DNA of 64,000 nucleotides from Clostridium novyi NT (GCF_000014125.1 NC_008593.1:496001-560000); one strand, 5' to 3'. Shown: positions 19,064 to 29,477, counted from the first letter of the stretch. Made by a program: numbers and translations. The notes: generated from the letters alone by a model not told the origin.

Positions 19064-20710
19064 GTGGCAGTTATTTCAAACATAAGTAATGCTTATAATG
19101 TAAATTCAGGTAAGAGCCATAAAAAATTATCTTTTGATATAGGAGAAAGATTTTTGGCTAGAATAATAAATATAGATGGTGAAACGAACGAAGCTATATT
19201 AAAACTTTTAGATGGATGGCAATTTTCAGCACAAATAAAAGAGCCTATAGATTTCACGCCAGAAGGATTAGTAAAGTTTGTAGTTGAAGGATATGATAAA
19301 GGGAAAATATTATTACAACTAATAGGTGAAGAAAATAAAAAAGGTGAACAATCTTTAATTGATGTTTTAGAAGAACAAGGGGTAAATGTAAAAAAAGAAG
19401 ATTATAATATTTTAAAAAAAATGATAAAATATAATATGCCACTAACTAAAGAAAATATTTCGAAGATGAAAACTTTAATAGACTTTCAAAGTAAAATTAA
19501 TGAAAATCCTAATGAAGAAGAACAATTTATTGAAAAATATTTGAATAATAAAAATATTAGTTTAAATAGTGAAGAAGGGCAAGACATTAAAAATATATTA
19601 AAGGGATTTTTTAAGGAATTTAAAAAGTTAAAGGTTGATGAAATTTTTACATTAGTTGAAAATAAAATAGAACTTACAGAAGAAAATATAAAAAGTTTTA
19701 ACAATATAAATAAAGGTTCTATGACCATATATGAAGAAATATTAGATGGTAGCAACATTTTAGATGAACTTGAAAATGATATCGTATCTAAGGAAATAGA
19801 GACTAAGAACATTAATAATGAAAACAATACTTCAAATTCAAATAATAATTTGGAGGAAAATTCAAATAATACTTCAAACAAAAATAATGCCTATAATTCA
19901 AAAGCTTATACAAATGATAATAGTGCTATTGATGGAAAGGAAATTTTAAGAAGACTACTTGGAGTAGAAGGGCAAGAGCAAGAATTACAAAGTGAAAATA
20001 ATAGTAGTATACAAGAAAAAATGACCTCTCAGGATAAATCGGTAGAAGTAAAAACTACTACTAGTAGTGTAGAAAATAAAACAAATGAACAATCTAAAAA
20101 TCAAGAAGTACAATTAGAAAAGAAAGTTTTAGATAAATTAAATAACAAACCTATGGAAACTGCTGAAAATATTAAAGAACAAATAGAAAATAAAACAAAT
20201 GAAATGAAACAAATAATAAAGCAAGTTCTAGGAGAAAGTGGAGAAAAAGATTCTTCTATTGTGGGAAAAGTTTTTCAGAGTTTGCAAGGAAAAATGAATG
20301 ACTTTAAGATTTTTAATTCATTATCTAATCAATATTATTATTTAGATGTTCCAGTAAATATAAATGAACAACAATATCCATGTAAATTAATAATAAAAGA
20401 TGATAGAAAAAATGGTAAGAAAATAGATTCAACTAACGTTAAATTTGCAGTTTGTGTTAAAACCATAAACATGGGAGTTGTAGATGCATATATAAAAGTT
20501 ATGAATTCAAATATAAATATTGATATAAAATGTGAAGATAAATGGATAAAACTTTTAGAAAAATCTAAAGATAAAATAATTAATAAGTTAAATGAAGTAG
20601 GATATATAGCAGGAGTTAAGGTAGATGAAAGACAGAGTGAAGTAAATTTAGTTGAATGCAATGATTTCTTTGAAGATAACGATTTTGCAAGAATAAATTT
20701 TAAAGTATAA
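19064..20710 (+). CDS. FliK-like protein (flagellar hook-length control C-terminal domain)
   Basis: 548 aa from GTG 19064, preferred over GTG 19055 because of spacing from the AAAGGATG site. An N-terminal beta-rich segment (RFLARIINIDGETNEAILKLLDGW) is followed by a long low-complexity, Asn/Glu/Lys/Ser-rich linker (about 230-380). The C-terminal domain (about 425-520) resembles Flg_hook of FliK: YYLDVPVNINEQQYPCKLIIKDD. FliK measures hook length and signals FlhB to change export substrate. The next gene is FlhB-like, which supports the call. This resembles the ylqG-ylqH type pair of Bacillus, outside any flagellar cluster, so the role may not be flagellar. Confidence 0.7.
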   Translation: MAVISNISNAYNVNSGKSHKKLSFDIGERFLARIINIDGETNEAILKLLDGWQFSAQIKEPIDFTPEGLVKFVVEGYDKGKILLQLIGEENKKGEQSLIDVLEEQGVNVKKEDYNILKKMIKYNMPLTKENISKMKTLIDFQSKINENPNEEEQFIEKYLNNKNISLNSEEGQDIKNILKGFFKEFKKLKVDEIFTLVENKIELTEENIKSFNNINKGSMTIYEEILDGSNILDELENDIVSKEIETKNINNENNTSNSNNNLEENSNNTSNKNNAYNSKAYTNDNSAIDGKEILRRLLGVEGQEQELQSENNSSIQEKMTSQDKSVEVKTTTSSVENKTNEQSKNQEVQLEKKVLDKLNNKPMETAENIKEQIENKTNEMKQIIKQVLGESGEKDSSIVGKVFQSLQGKMNDFKIFNSLSNQYYYLDVPVNINEQQYPCKLIIKDDRKNGKKIDSTNVKFAVCVKTINMGVVDAYIKVMNSNINIDIKCEDKWIKLLEKSKDKIINKLNEVGYIAGVKVDERQSEVNLVECNDFFEDNDFARINFKV

Positions 20711-20731
20711 GTTAAAATTGGAGTGTTTATT

Positions 20732-21004
20732 ATGGATAAATCCAATAGAAAAAAGGCAGCGGCTTTAAAATATGAAATGAATTATGATGCACCTATAGTT
20801 AGTGCGGCTGGCATGGGATATGTAGCTGATAAAATTATTGAAGAAGCTAAAAAAAATGAAGTGCCTGTAGTATATAATAAAGAATTAGCAGAATTATTAA
20901 CAAATGTTGATGTAGGAAGCTATATACCAGAAGAATTATATAATGCAGTGGCGGAAGTAATAGCTTATATAATGGATGTAGATAAACTTGCTAATGGAAG
21001 GTGA
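20732..21004 (+). CDS. Stand-alone FlhB C-terminal-like protein (EscU/YscU/FlhB family)
   Basis: 90 aa from ATG 20732; GTG 20723 overlaps the TTGGAG ribosome site. It corresponds to the cytoplasmic switch domain of FlhB without its membrane part: KAAALKYE, DAPIVSAAGMGYVADKIIEEAKKNEVPVVYNKELAELL, VGSYIPEELYNAVAEVIAY. The autocleavage NPTH motif of true FlhB is absent; its position reads DAPIVSA. It could therefore act as a non-cleaved FlhB mimic or partner of the FliK-like protein encoded just upstream. It is followed after 6 nt by the phosphoesterase gene. Confidence 0.85.
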   Translation: MDKSNRKKAAALKYEMNYDAPIVSAAGMGYVADKIIEEAKKNEVPVVYNKELAELLTNVDVGSYIPEELYNAVAEVIAYIMDVDKLANGR

Positions 21005-21010
21005 TAAAAT

Positions 21011-21694
21011 TTGGCGCTGTACGCAATATCAGATTTACATTTATCTTTAAATTGTGATAAGCCTATGGATGTATTTGGAGACCATTGGATGAATCATGAT
21101 AATAGAATAAAAGAAAATTGGATAAACAAAATTACAAATGAAGATACTGTTTTAATTGCAGGAGATATTTCATGGTCAATGAAAATGGAAGATGGAATGG
21201 CGGATTTAGAATGGATACATAAGTTGCCAGGAAGAAAGATAATTTCAAAGGGAAACCATGATTATTGGTGGGGAAGTATAAGTAAGCTAAATAGTTTGTA
21301 TGATGATATAAGATTTATACAAAATAACTTTTTTGTATATGAAGATTATGCTATATGTGGGACAAGAGGATGGAATCCGCCAACTGATAAGTATAGTGAA
21401 CATGATGATAAAATATATAAAAGAGAACAAATAAGATTAAGAATATCTTTAGATGCTGCTAAAAAGGCGGGATTTGAGAAGATAATTGTTATGGTTCATT
21501 ATCCACCTGTAAATGATAAGTTTGAAAAAACGGAATTAACGGAAATATTTAATGAGTATAATGTAGAAAAAGTTATATATGGACACTTACACGGTCCTTC
21601 TTTAAAAAATATATTTGAAGGAGAACATGAAGGAGTAGAATATATAATGACTTCATGTGATTATATAGACTTTGATCCAATAAAAATATTATAG
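21011..21694 (+). CDS. Metallophosphoesterase
   Basis: 227 aa. The calcineurin-like metal ligands are visible in order: SDLHLS at 7-12, GDISW, GNHDYWWG, HYPP and GHLHG. Such enzymes use two metal ions to cleave phosphodiesters or phosphomonoesters; substrate unknown. The start is TTG at 21011 with AGGTG just upstream, overlapping the end of the FlhB-like gene region, so the three genes 19064-21694 likely form one operon. A long hairpin closes it. Confidence 0.92.
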   Translation: MALYAISDLHLSLNCDKPMDVFGDHWMNHDNRIKENWINKITNEDTVLIAGDISWSMKMEDGMADLEWIHKLPGRKIISKGNHDYWWGSISKLNSLYDDIRFIQNNFFVYEDYAICGTRGWNPPTDKYSEHDDKIYKREQIRLRISLDAAKKAGFEKIIVMVHYPPVNDKFEKTELTEIFNEYNVEKVIYGHLHGPSLKNIFEGEHEGVEYIMTSCDYIDFDPIKIL

Positions 21695-21719
21695 AAAATT
21701 AAATTAAGAATCCTATTAA

Positions 21720-21766
21720 ATTATCCTATAAAATATATTTATGTAATTATTATTTTATAGGATAAT
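21720..21766. terminator. Bidirectional terminator between convergent genes
   Basis: Perfect 16-bp AT-rich stem (ATTATCCTATAAAATA and complement), followed by ATTTTTA in the plus direction. Confidence 0.75.
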
Positions 21767-21770
21767 ATTT

Positions 21771-22631
21771 TTATTCGAATAAGGATGAAAAAAATCCCTT
21801 TTTCTTTTTAGGTTTACTATCATTAGTAGAAGATTTATCTAGTTGGTCGGGGGTTTTTATTAAATCTCTTTGATCACGAGCAAGGTCTTTAATTTTTCTT
21901 TCAGCAGCTTGGGATGTTATGACATTTCCAAACCATACTAGAGCATCTTTATTATTTTTAACACGTCTATTAAGTTCCCCTATAAGGTACATTACGGTAA
22001 AACGTTTCATGCCGAATATAGGGAAGTCTTCGTTAAAATAAGCTTCTTTAAAACCTTCTAATGCTTCTTTTAAATAAAGTAGTTCATTTTCCTCATCCTC
22101 TTTGAGCCTATACATCCATGAAAGTTTTAAACAATTCATAGCCTTTTGACTATCACGAGCATCCATATAGAAATAATTTAATAAAGAAAGTTTATAACGT
22201 TCAATAGCTATATCTATATCATAAGGTACGGGGTATTCCCTTCCTTTCCATCTTGATGTTATATTATTTAATACATCATCCTTTTGATAACTACGAATTC
22301 TTAAAAAATCTGATTTCATAGCGGCATATCCACAACTATTACATAACCAAACATCATAAAAATAAGGATTTATAAGTTCATATCTAATAAAAAAGTCGCT
22401 ATCTCTACTTTTCATTTTATATGAAGAGGTTTTGATTGCTTTTACTGTAAATTCATTATCACAAACAGGACATGAAATACTTTTATCATACAGGTGGTGA
22501 AGTTCTTCTGGTGTATTATCTTCTATAATATTATCATTTTCTTGTTCTATTTTATTTTTATTTCTATATAAGTCAACATTATTTACGTCGTCAAATCCAA
22601 GCTTATCAAGTCCAGCAAAAATATTCTTCAT
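21771..22631 (-). CDS. DUF2225 family protein
   Basis: 286 aa. Two Cys pairs, CPVC near 54-57 and CNSCG near 96-100, fit a zinc ribbon. The rest is helical, TPR-like (WFGNVITSQAAERKIKDLARDQRDLI), and the family is annotated as DUF2225. The tail is Lys-rich (KPKKKKGFF). GAGGTGAAAAAATAACA is a good ribosome site. Convergent with the phosphoesterase gene. No known biochemical role. Confidence 0.88.
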   Translation of the reverse strand: MKNIFAGLDKLGFDDVNNVDLYRNKNKIEQENDNIIEDNTPEELHHLYDKSISCPVCDNEFTVKAIKTSSYKMKSRDSDFFIRYELINPYFYDVWLCNSCGYAAMKSDFLRIRSYQKDDVLNNITSRWKGREYPVPYDIDIAIERYKLSLLNYFYMDARDSQKAMNCLKLSWMYRLKEDEENELLYLKEALEGFKEAYFNEDFPIFGMKRFTVMYLIGELNRRVKNNKDALVWFGNVITSQAAERKIKDLARDQRDLIKTPDQLDKSSTNDSKPKKKKGFFSSLFE

Positions 22632-22806
22632 TGTTATTTTTTCACCTCAGAGTATAAAAATTTACCATTAATAAATTATATCAAATTTCCATATAAAAAT
22701 CATGTTATTGAAAACAATTGTTTAAGTATATATCATATATTATAATTATATTGTAAGTTTAGAATTATATAAAATTTATGAAATACATAAATAAAGGGTG
22801 GGGAAT

Positions 22807-23595
22807 ATGGCGGTTAGAAAATGGAATGAATTTCGAATACCCTATGAACAAGCTGTAGAGGAGCTAAAAGTTAAGTTTAAAAGTATTAGAAGAGAATATA
22901 GAAGAAAAAATGAAAATTCACCTATAGAGTTTGTAACAGGAAGGGTAAAAGAATTATCTAGTATGCTTGAAAAAGCAAATAAATTTAACATACCTATAGA
23001 ACGTATTGAATATGAACTAGAGGATATAGCTGGCATTAGAATAATGTGTCAGTTTGTTGATGATATTTATAGAGTTGTGGATCTTATTAGAAAAAGAAAA
23101 GATATGCAGATAATGTATGAAAAAGATTATATAACTGATGTTAAGGCAAGTGGTTATAGAAGTTATCATATAATTGTTAAATATCCTGTAAATATGGCTG
23201 ATGGGGTAAAAGAAATATTAGCAGAATTTCAAATAAGAACACTTGCTATGAACTTTTGGGCTACAGTTGAGCATTCTCTAAATTATAAGTATAAACATAA
23301 AATACCAGAAGAGATAAAGGATAAGTTAAAAGGTGCCGCAGATGCAGCATTTAAATTAGATACTGAAATGCTAGAGATAAAAGATGAAATAATGGATGCA
23401 CAAAAATTATTTGAGGTTAAATCAAGTTTAGTATCAGATATTATGAATAATATTTTTGCACTAATATCATCTGGAAGAAATGTAGAAGCGGAGAGTTTCC
23501 AAAATCAATTAAATGATGTATTATCAGAGGGAGAAGTCTTTGAATTAAATGCTTTACTTAAATCTACAGAAAAAAGTTTAAAGATATATAAATAA
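22807..23595 (+). CDS. Small alarmone synthetase (GTP pyrophosphokinase family)
   Basis: 262 aa from ATG 22807, with GGGTGGGG upstream; the GTG at 22798 lies within that site. A RelA/SpoT-type synthetase domain (about 40-165) is visible: VTGRVKELSSMLEKANKFNIP, DIAGIRIMCQFVDDIY, ASGYRSYHIIVKYP, EFQIRTLAMNFWATVEHSLNYKYK. There is no HD hydrolase domain and no TGS/ACT, so this is a synthetase-only enzyme like YjbM (SAS1) that makes (p)ppGpp from ATP and GTP/GDP. Its terminator hairpin has become the target duplication of IS copy 1. Confidence 0.93.
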   Translation: MAVRKWNEFRIPYEQAVEELKVKFKSIRREYRRKNENSPIEFVTGRVKELSSMLEKANKFNIPIERIEYELEDIAGIRIMCQFVDDIYRVVDLIRKRKDMQIMYEKDYITDVKASGYRSYHIIVKYPVNMADGVKEILAEFQIRTLAMNFWATVEHSLNYKYKHKIPEEIKDKLKGAADAAFKLDTEMLEIKDEIMDAQKLFEVKSSLVSDIMNNIFALISSGRNVEAESFQNQLNDVLSEGEVFELNALLKSTEKSLKIYK

Positions 23596-23615
23596 AAATA
23601 TAAAGTTATAAATAA

Positions 23616-23654
23616 GTAAAACCTACAACCATGTTTTATGGTTGTAGGTTTTAT
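23616..23654. repeat. Target-site duplication of IS copy 1 (left); terminator hairpin
   Basis: 39 bp: TAAAACCTACAACCA, loop TGTTTTA, and its complement. It is repeated exactly at 25269-25307. It is the rho-independent terminator of the alarmone synthetase gene, with A tract before and T tract after. Confidence 0.93.
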
Positions 23655-25268
23655 TCAGATTGTTCAAAAAGCCCCCAACAATTGGGGGCTTTTGTTTACG
23701 CCAAAATTCTTTTATGCGATAGCATTCGAAAAATATTTATTATGTATGTTAATTTGGAATAAATTTGAATTAATGTACACAAAAAATAATGCGATAGCAC
23801 CATGGCTATCTTTTTCATATTTTGAACTGCCGCTGTAAGTAGGCACTGCTCAGAAACATTTTTAATTCCTCGCATGCGACAATAACGTAGCCCATGTAAT
23901 TCTTTTGAATCAGCAAAGCTACGCTCAATCTTTTCTTTACGTCGTTTGTAAATACTTTTACCTTTTTCTGTTTTAGTAAATCTAAAAATTTGATCTTTAT
24001 AGTCTTCCCAAACATGACGACGTATAGTTCTATTAATGGATTTATCAGATGTTAAGCAATTATTTTTATATTTGCAATAAGCACAATGCTCCGCATTACT
24101 TAAATATTCTTTATAACCTTCCCTCGTAGTAGTTCTATATTTTAAAAAGCAATTATTAATACACACATATCCATCTAATTCTTTAACATACTGAAATCTA
24201 TATTTTGTATATTTTCCTTTAACATGGGGTCCTAAACGGAACCCAAAAACACCTTGATAATTTTTGTCTGAAATTTGTTTACAAATAGGATTCGTAGAAT
24301 ATCCGGCATCTGCTACTAAATATTTTGTATTAAAATTAAACTTTTCTATTTGAGTTTCTATTCTTTTAACATAAGGATCTACATCGTTTATATTCCCGGG
24401 AGTAACATGAACGTCTGTTATAATATTATACTTTCCGTCAACAGTTCTATGATCTAAATAAAAAAAGCCTTTAGGTTTTCCATCTCTAACCATATATCCA
24501 CTGTCTGGATCAGTTGTACTTACTTTTATTTCCTTAGTTTTAGCTATTTTAGTCTTTTTTTTTAGAGGCTTTTTATTATGATTAATTCTATCTTTATTAA
24601 TGTCATTCTCTAATTCATCAAAGTATTCCTTTGTGGATTTAGTTATTTCTTTTTTAATAAATTTATGTTTATTAGCGTTAGCTTTTAAGTGAGTAGAATG
24701 AGTATATAGAATTTTGCCATCAACCAAGTTTCTATTAATAGCTTGAAATACAATATTATCAAATATTTCTTGATGTATATTTGTATTACTAAATCTTTTT
24801 GTTCTATTCTGGCTTATAGTGGAATGACTTGGTATTTTATCAGTAAGTCCATATCCTAAAAACCATCTGTAAGCTACATTTACCTGGATTTCTTTTACAA
24901 GCTGACGCTCTGAACGTATACCGAATAGGTATCCTATAAAAAGCATTTTAAATAATACAACTGGATCCACTGAAGGTCTGCCATTATCAGCACAATATAA
25001 ATCCTTAGTTAAATCTCTTATAAATGAAAAGTCTATGTATTTATCTATCTTTCTAAGTATGTGATTTTCAGGTACTAAATTTTCTATATAAACTAGTTCT
25101 AATTGATTTTGTTTTCTTTCATTATTAGTAAGCATTTTTCCTCCGTAGGAGCCCTAACGGGCTAAAAGATTTATTGTTCTAAAATATATATTCTACATAA
25201 ACACTAAAAATCCTTTTTGTAATAAATGTAAAAAGGCTGTTGACAAATTATGCTTATCAACAGCCTGA
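23655..25268 (-). mobile_element. IS1182-like insertion sequence, copy 1 (1614 bp)
   Basis: Begins TCAGATTGTTC and ends CAACAGCCTGA on the plus strand; imperfect terminal repeats share TCAG..TGTT. It contains one transposase gene and a hairpin at each end, and is flanked by the 39-bp hairpin duplication. It has the same length as copy 2 (60846-62459) and opposite orientation. I see only a handful of differences between copies. Confidence 0.95.
23696..25135 (-). CDS. IS1182 family transposase, first catalytic Asp mutated (D146H)
   Basis: 479 aa, full length and uninterrupted. The N-terminal DUF772-like domain ([31 protein letters not shown]) and the DDE core are present. The expected triad is D146 (in [15 protein letters not shown]), D276 (VADAGYS) and E404 ([14 protein letters not shown]). 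In this copy residue 146 is His (CAT, bases 24698-24700), where copy 2 has Asp (GAT). Four further changes from copy 2 are P49A, E199K, S353Y and N394S. The protein is therefore probably catalytically inactive although the frame is intact. Confidence 0.95.
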   Translation of the reverse strand: MLTNNERKQNQLELVYIENLVPENHILRKIDKYIDFSFIRDLTKDLYCADNGRPSVDPVVLFKMLFIGYLFGIRSERQLVKEIQVNVAYRWFLGYGLTDKIPSHSTISQNRTKRFSNTNIHQEIFDNIVFQAINRNLVDGKILYTHSTHLKANANKHKFIKKEITKSTKEYFDELENDINKDRINHNKKPLKKKTKIAKTKEIKVSTTDPDSGYMVRDGKPKGFFYLDHRTVDGKYNIITDVHVTPGNINDVDPYVKRIETQIEKFNFNTKYLVADAGYSTNPICKQISDKNYQGVFGFRLGPHVKGKYTKYRFQYVKELDGYVCINNCFLKYRTTTREGYKEYLSNAEHCAYCKYKNNCLTSDKSINRTIRRHVWEDYKDQIFRFTKTEKGKSIYKRRKEKIERSFADSKELHGLRYCRMRGIKNVSEQCLLTAAVQNMKKIAMVLSHYFLCTLIQIYSKLTYIINIFRMLSHKRILA

Positions 25269-25307
25269 GTAAAACCTACAACCATGTTTTATGGTTGTAG
25301 GTTTTAT
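25269..25307. repeat. Target-site duplication of IS copy 1 (right); leuS terminator
   Basis: Exact second copy of 23616-23654. It lies next to the leuS stop and serves as its terminator on the minus strand. Confidence 0.93.
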
Positions 25308-25314
25308 TTTAAAT

Positions 25315-27753
25315 TTATTTAGCTACTATATTTACAAGGCTACCTTTAACAACTATTACTTTAATTATATTCTTTCCTTCAAGAAGTCCCTTGATAGTTT
25401 CATTGTTAAGTGCAGCTTCTTTTATTTCTTCGTCTGTAAGATTTGTTGCAATGTTCATTCTAGCTTTTATTTTACCAAGAATTTGGATAGCTATTTCTAC
25501 TTCATCTTTAACTAAAGCTTTAGGATCAAATTTTGGCCAAGATGTAGTGAATACTGAAGATGTATTACCTAAAAGTTCCCATTGTTCTTCTGAGAAGTGA
25601 GGAGCAAAAGGAGCTAGAAGTTTAATGTAATCAGTTAAAGCTTCTTTTAGGAATTCAACATTTAAGTTTTCTTCATTTAAATATTTTGATAAAGAATTAG
25701 TGTATTCCATAATTCTAGCAATAGCAGTGTTGAATTGGAACTTTTCTGTATCTTCAGTAACGTGTTGTATCGCGTAGTGTCTTGTGTAATTTAATTCTTT
25801 TTCAGCTTTTTCAATAGTTGTTTTTGTATTTTTAGAATCAGCCATTTGTGTTCTAGAATCAGCTAAAATTCTTTCAACTTTATCTACGAATTTGCTCATT
25901 GATTTTATAGCATCATCTGACCATGCGCCACCTTCAGAGTAAGCAAAACCGAACATTAGGTACATTCTAAATACATCAGCACCATATTCTTTAATATAAT
26001 CATCTGGAGCTATTGTATTTCCTTTAGATTTACTCATTTTAAGTCCGTCTGGTCCAAGTATTAATCCTTGGTGAGTAAGAGAAGTAAATGGTTCATCAAA
26101 GTTTAAGTATCCCATATCTCTAAGAGCTTTTGTTATGAATCTTGCATAAAGAAGATGCATACAAGCGTGTTCTGGTCCACCAACATATTTATCTACTGGA
26201 AGCATTTTATTAACTTTATCTATGTCAAATGCTTTTTCAGAGTTATTGTTATCAACATATCTTAAATAATACCATGAAGAACATACAAATGTATCTAAAG
26301 TATCAGTTTCACGAACAGCATGACCTCCGCATTTAGGACAAGTAGTATGTAAGAATTCTTCACTTTTTGATAATGGTGATTTACCATCTGGAGTAAATTC
26401 TATGTTATATGGAAGTTCAACTGGTAGTTGTTCTTCAGGAACAGCTACAGTTCCACATTTATCACAATAAACAACAGGAATTGGAGCTCCCCAATATCTT
26501 TGTCTTGATACAAGCCAATCACGAAGTCTATAGTTTACTTTCCAATTTCCAAGTTTTTGTTCTTGTAGTTTCTTAACAATAGCTTCTTTAGCTTCTTCAC
26601 CATATAAACCATCAAATTCTCCACTGTTTACTAGAGAACCGTATTCAGTGAATGGAAGAGAATCTCCTCCTTCAATAACTCTAACTATTGGAAGATCATA
26701 TTTAGTTGCAAAAGCATAGTCACGTTCATCGTGAGCAGGAACTGCCATTACACAACCAGTACCGTATGTTGCAAGTACATAGTCACCAACCCAAATAGGA
26801 ACTTTATTTCCGTTTATAGGGTTTATAGCATATGATCCTGTGAATACTCCTGTTTTTTCTCTTGTTGAAGATTGTCTTTCTATATCTGATTGTTTTTGAG
26901 CTTCTATTTTGTATGCTTCAACAGCAGCTTTGTTTTCTTCAGTTGTAAGACTATCAACAAGTTCATTTTCAGGTGCTAGAACTACGTAAGTAACACCATT
27001 TAGAGTATCAACTCTAGTAGTGAATACATCAAATGTTATATCTGAATTTTCTACTTTAAAAGTTGCTTCAACACCTTTTGATTTTCCAATCCAGTGTTTT
27101 TGCATTGCTTTAGTTTTTTCAGGCCAATCAAGACCATCTAATTTTTCTAAAAGCTCATCAGCATAATCTGTTATTTTTAAAAACCATTGAGTTAATGCTT
27201 TCTTTTCAACTAAAGAATCACATCTTTCACAATGACCATCTAATACTTGTTCGTTAGCTAAAACAGTGTTACAGCTAGGGCACCAATTTACTGGAGCATT
27301 TTTTCTGTATGCAAGTCCTTTTTCATATAATTTTAAGAATACCCATTGAGTCCATTTGTAATAATCAGGAAGACAAGTTATGATTTCATGATCCCAATTA
27401 AACATAGCTCCCATTGATCTTAATTGCTCTTCCATGTTTTCTATATTTTTCATTGTTGAATCTTGAGGATGAATTCCTGTCTTTATTGCAAAGTTTTCAG
27501 CAGGAAGACCAAATGCATCAAAACCCATTGGTTGAAATACATTATAACCATTCATTTTTTTAAATCTTGCCCAAGAATCTGTTGGACCATAGTTAAACCA
27601 GTGACCAGCATGCAATTTTGCAGCTGATGGATAAGAGAACATTTCAAGTACGTATAATTTTTCACCTGGAGCATTTTCGTCAAAATTATGTAGTCCAGAC
27701 TCTTCCCATTTCTTTTGCCATTTTTCATCTACTGTTGTTCCGTAGTTTCCCAT
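25315..27753 (-). CDS. leuS: Leucyl-tRNA synthetase
   Basis: 812 aa, typical for bacterial LeuRS. It charges tRNA-Leu and edits mischarged products. [12 protein letters not shown] (HIGH motif region) lies near residue 47. CP1 editing-domain signatures ([17 protein letters not shown]) are in the middle third, a zinc-ribbon with [12 protein letters not shown] is present, and [10 protein letters not shown] lies near 570. Start ATG 27753 with AAGGAGG. A T-box leader precedes it on the minus strand. Its terminator hairpin is the right-hand IS target duplication. Confidence 0.98.
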
Positions 27754-27797
27754 AAAATAACCTCCTTATAAGTTTAATAAAATATTAATTTAAAATA

Positions 27798-28036
27798 AAA
27801 AACCTTTCATCTCTTTTAATAAAGAGACGAAAGGTGTAATTTCCGCGGTACCACTCTAATTAAGCTTAAAGCTTCACTTTAAAAAATATAACGGTTTAAT
27901 CCGTATCTGCTTCTTACAGATAAGCTCAAAGGCAAGTTCGTAAATTATCAATATTGTCTTGCAGCTACCGACAACTCTCTTAAATTGAAAAAAATACTAC
28001 TACTCCTTTTCAAAGCAATAACATATAACTTTTGTT
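27798..28036 (-). promoter_or_regulatory. Leucine T-box leader of leuS
   Basis: The T-box motif AGAGTGGTACCGCGG reads on the minus strand at 27857-27843, followed by a terminator stem (ACCTTTCGTCTCTTT with its near complement) and a T run. A CTT triplet followed by ATCTG is a possible Leu specifier but is uncertain. It controls leuS by uncharged tRNA-Leu. Confidence 0.92.
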
Positions 28037-28041
28037 TTTTA

Positions 28042-28070
28042 ATTATAGAGTAAATAGGAAATACTGTCAA
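28042..28070 (-). promoter_or_regulatory. Promoter of the leuS leader
   Basis: On the minus strand TTGACA (28070-28065) and TATAAT (28047-28042) are separated by 17 nt, a consensus vegetative promoter. Confidence 0.85.
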
Positions 28071-28219
28071 GGGTATTTGTATATAAATAAAGTAATATGT
28101 ATATTATGTCAAGTATAAGAAGGTTTTATTCAACATATGTATAAGATTTATTAATATAGTGTATTTTGGTATACTAAATGTATAAAAGAATTTTAATATA
28201 AAAGTAAGGGGAGATACAT

Positions 28220-29383
28220 ATGGAAAAAGATAAAGTACAAGAAGAATCAATGCAAGATATTATGGAAGCTATAGATAAGACTATGGAACCGATTTATGTT
28301 GGAGATATTATTGAAGGAGAAGTAATTTCTGTATCTCAAAATGAAGTTTTAGTGAATATAGGATATATAACTGATGGAGTTATAAAAAAGAATGAAGTAT
28401 GCAGTGATGATGAAGAGCTTAAAGATATTTTAAAATCAGGTGATAAGGTAGATGTATATATAGTTAAGATAAATGATGGAGAGGGAAATGTATTATTATC
28501 TAAAAAGAAAGCTGATAGTGTTAAAGCATGGGATACATTAAAAGATGCATTTAAAAATGGAACAATATTAGAAGCTAAAGTAGATGAAGTTGTAAAAGGC
28601 GGAGTTGTAAGTTATATAAATGGAATAAGAGCATTTATACCAGCATCTCAAATATCAGCTAGTTTTGTTAAGGACGTAAAAGTATTTTTAGGTAAAACTT
28701 TAAAGGTTAAAGTAATTGAATTTGATGGAAAGAAAAATAAAGTAGTTCTATCAGCTAAGGAAGTTGAATTAAAAGAAATAGAAAATAAGAAACAAAAGGT
28801 TTTAGCTTCACTTAAAAAAGGAGAAAAAAGAAGTGGTGTTGTAAGAAGACTTGCAAAGTTTGGTGCATTTGTAGACTTAGGAGGAGTAGATGGATTAATT
28901 CATAATTCAGATTTATCTTGGGAAAGAGTAAATAATCCTTCAGATGTTGTAAAGGTTGGAGACAAAGTAGAAGTTTATGTACTTGATTTTCATAAGGACA
29001 CAGGAAAAATTGCATTAAGTCTTAAAAATGTAGAAGAAGATCCATGGAATAATGTTTCTTCTAAGTTTAAAGTTAATGATATAGTTGAAGGAAAAGTTGT
29101 AAAACTTTTAGATTTTGGTGCATTTGTTGAAATATTAGGTGGAGTAGAAGGATTAGTTCATATTACAGAAATAACTGATGAAAATATAGCAAAACCTTCA
29201 GATGTTTTAAAGAAGGGTGATAAAGTAAAAGTAAAAATACTTGAAATAAATGAAAACGATAAGAGAATAGCATTATCAATTAAAGATGCAGAAAATAAAG
29301 TTGCAGAAGAAATAGAAAAATATAATGATGAAGATGAAGGAAACTTTGCATTTGCAGACTTATTAAAGAATTTTAAGTTTTAG
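28220..29383 (+). CDS. rpsA: Ribosomal protein S1 / S1-domain RNA-binding protein
   Basis: 387 aa with four S1 repeats at roughly 25-92, 105-175, 190-262 and 277-350. Repeats three and four have the canonical FGAFV-DLGGVDGLIH and FGAFVEILGGVEGLVH cores. This four-repeat form is usual in Firmicutes, shorter than the six-repeat E. coli S1. It binds mRNA and may act on the 30S subunit. AAGGGGAG ribosome site upstream. Single gene with its own terminator. Confidence 0.92.
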   Translation: MEKDKVQEESMQDIMEAIDKTMEPIYVGDIIEGEVISVSQNEVLVNIGYITDGVIKKNEVCSDDEELKDILKSGDKVDVYIVKINDGEGNVLLSKKKADSVKAWDTLKDAFKNGTILEAKVDEVVKGGVVSYINGIRAFIPASQISASFVKDVKVFLGKTLKVKVIEFDGKKNKVVLSAKEVELKEIENKKQKVLASLKKGEKRSGVVRRLAKFGAFVDLGGVDGLIHNSDLSWERVNNPSDVVKVGDKVEVYVLDFHKDTGKIALSLKNVEEDPWNNVSSKFKVNDIVEGKVVKLLDFGAFVEILGGVEGLVHITEITDENIAKPSDVLKKGDKVKVKILEINENDKRIALSIKDAENKVAEEIEKYNDEDEGNFAFADLLKNFKF

Positions 29384-29426
29384 TTTTTTATATAAAAGTT
29401 AATATATTTAATTTATGATTAAAGGT

Positions 29427-29460
29427 TAAAAGAGGCTTCTATTATAGAGGCCTCTTTTAA
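29427..29460 (+). terminator. rpsA terminator
   Basis: TAAAAGAGGC stem with GCCTCTTTTA around a 13-nt loop. Confidence 0.8.
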
Positions 29461-29477
29461 ATCTAATTTATAAAGTT

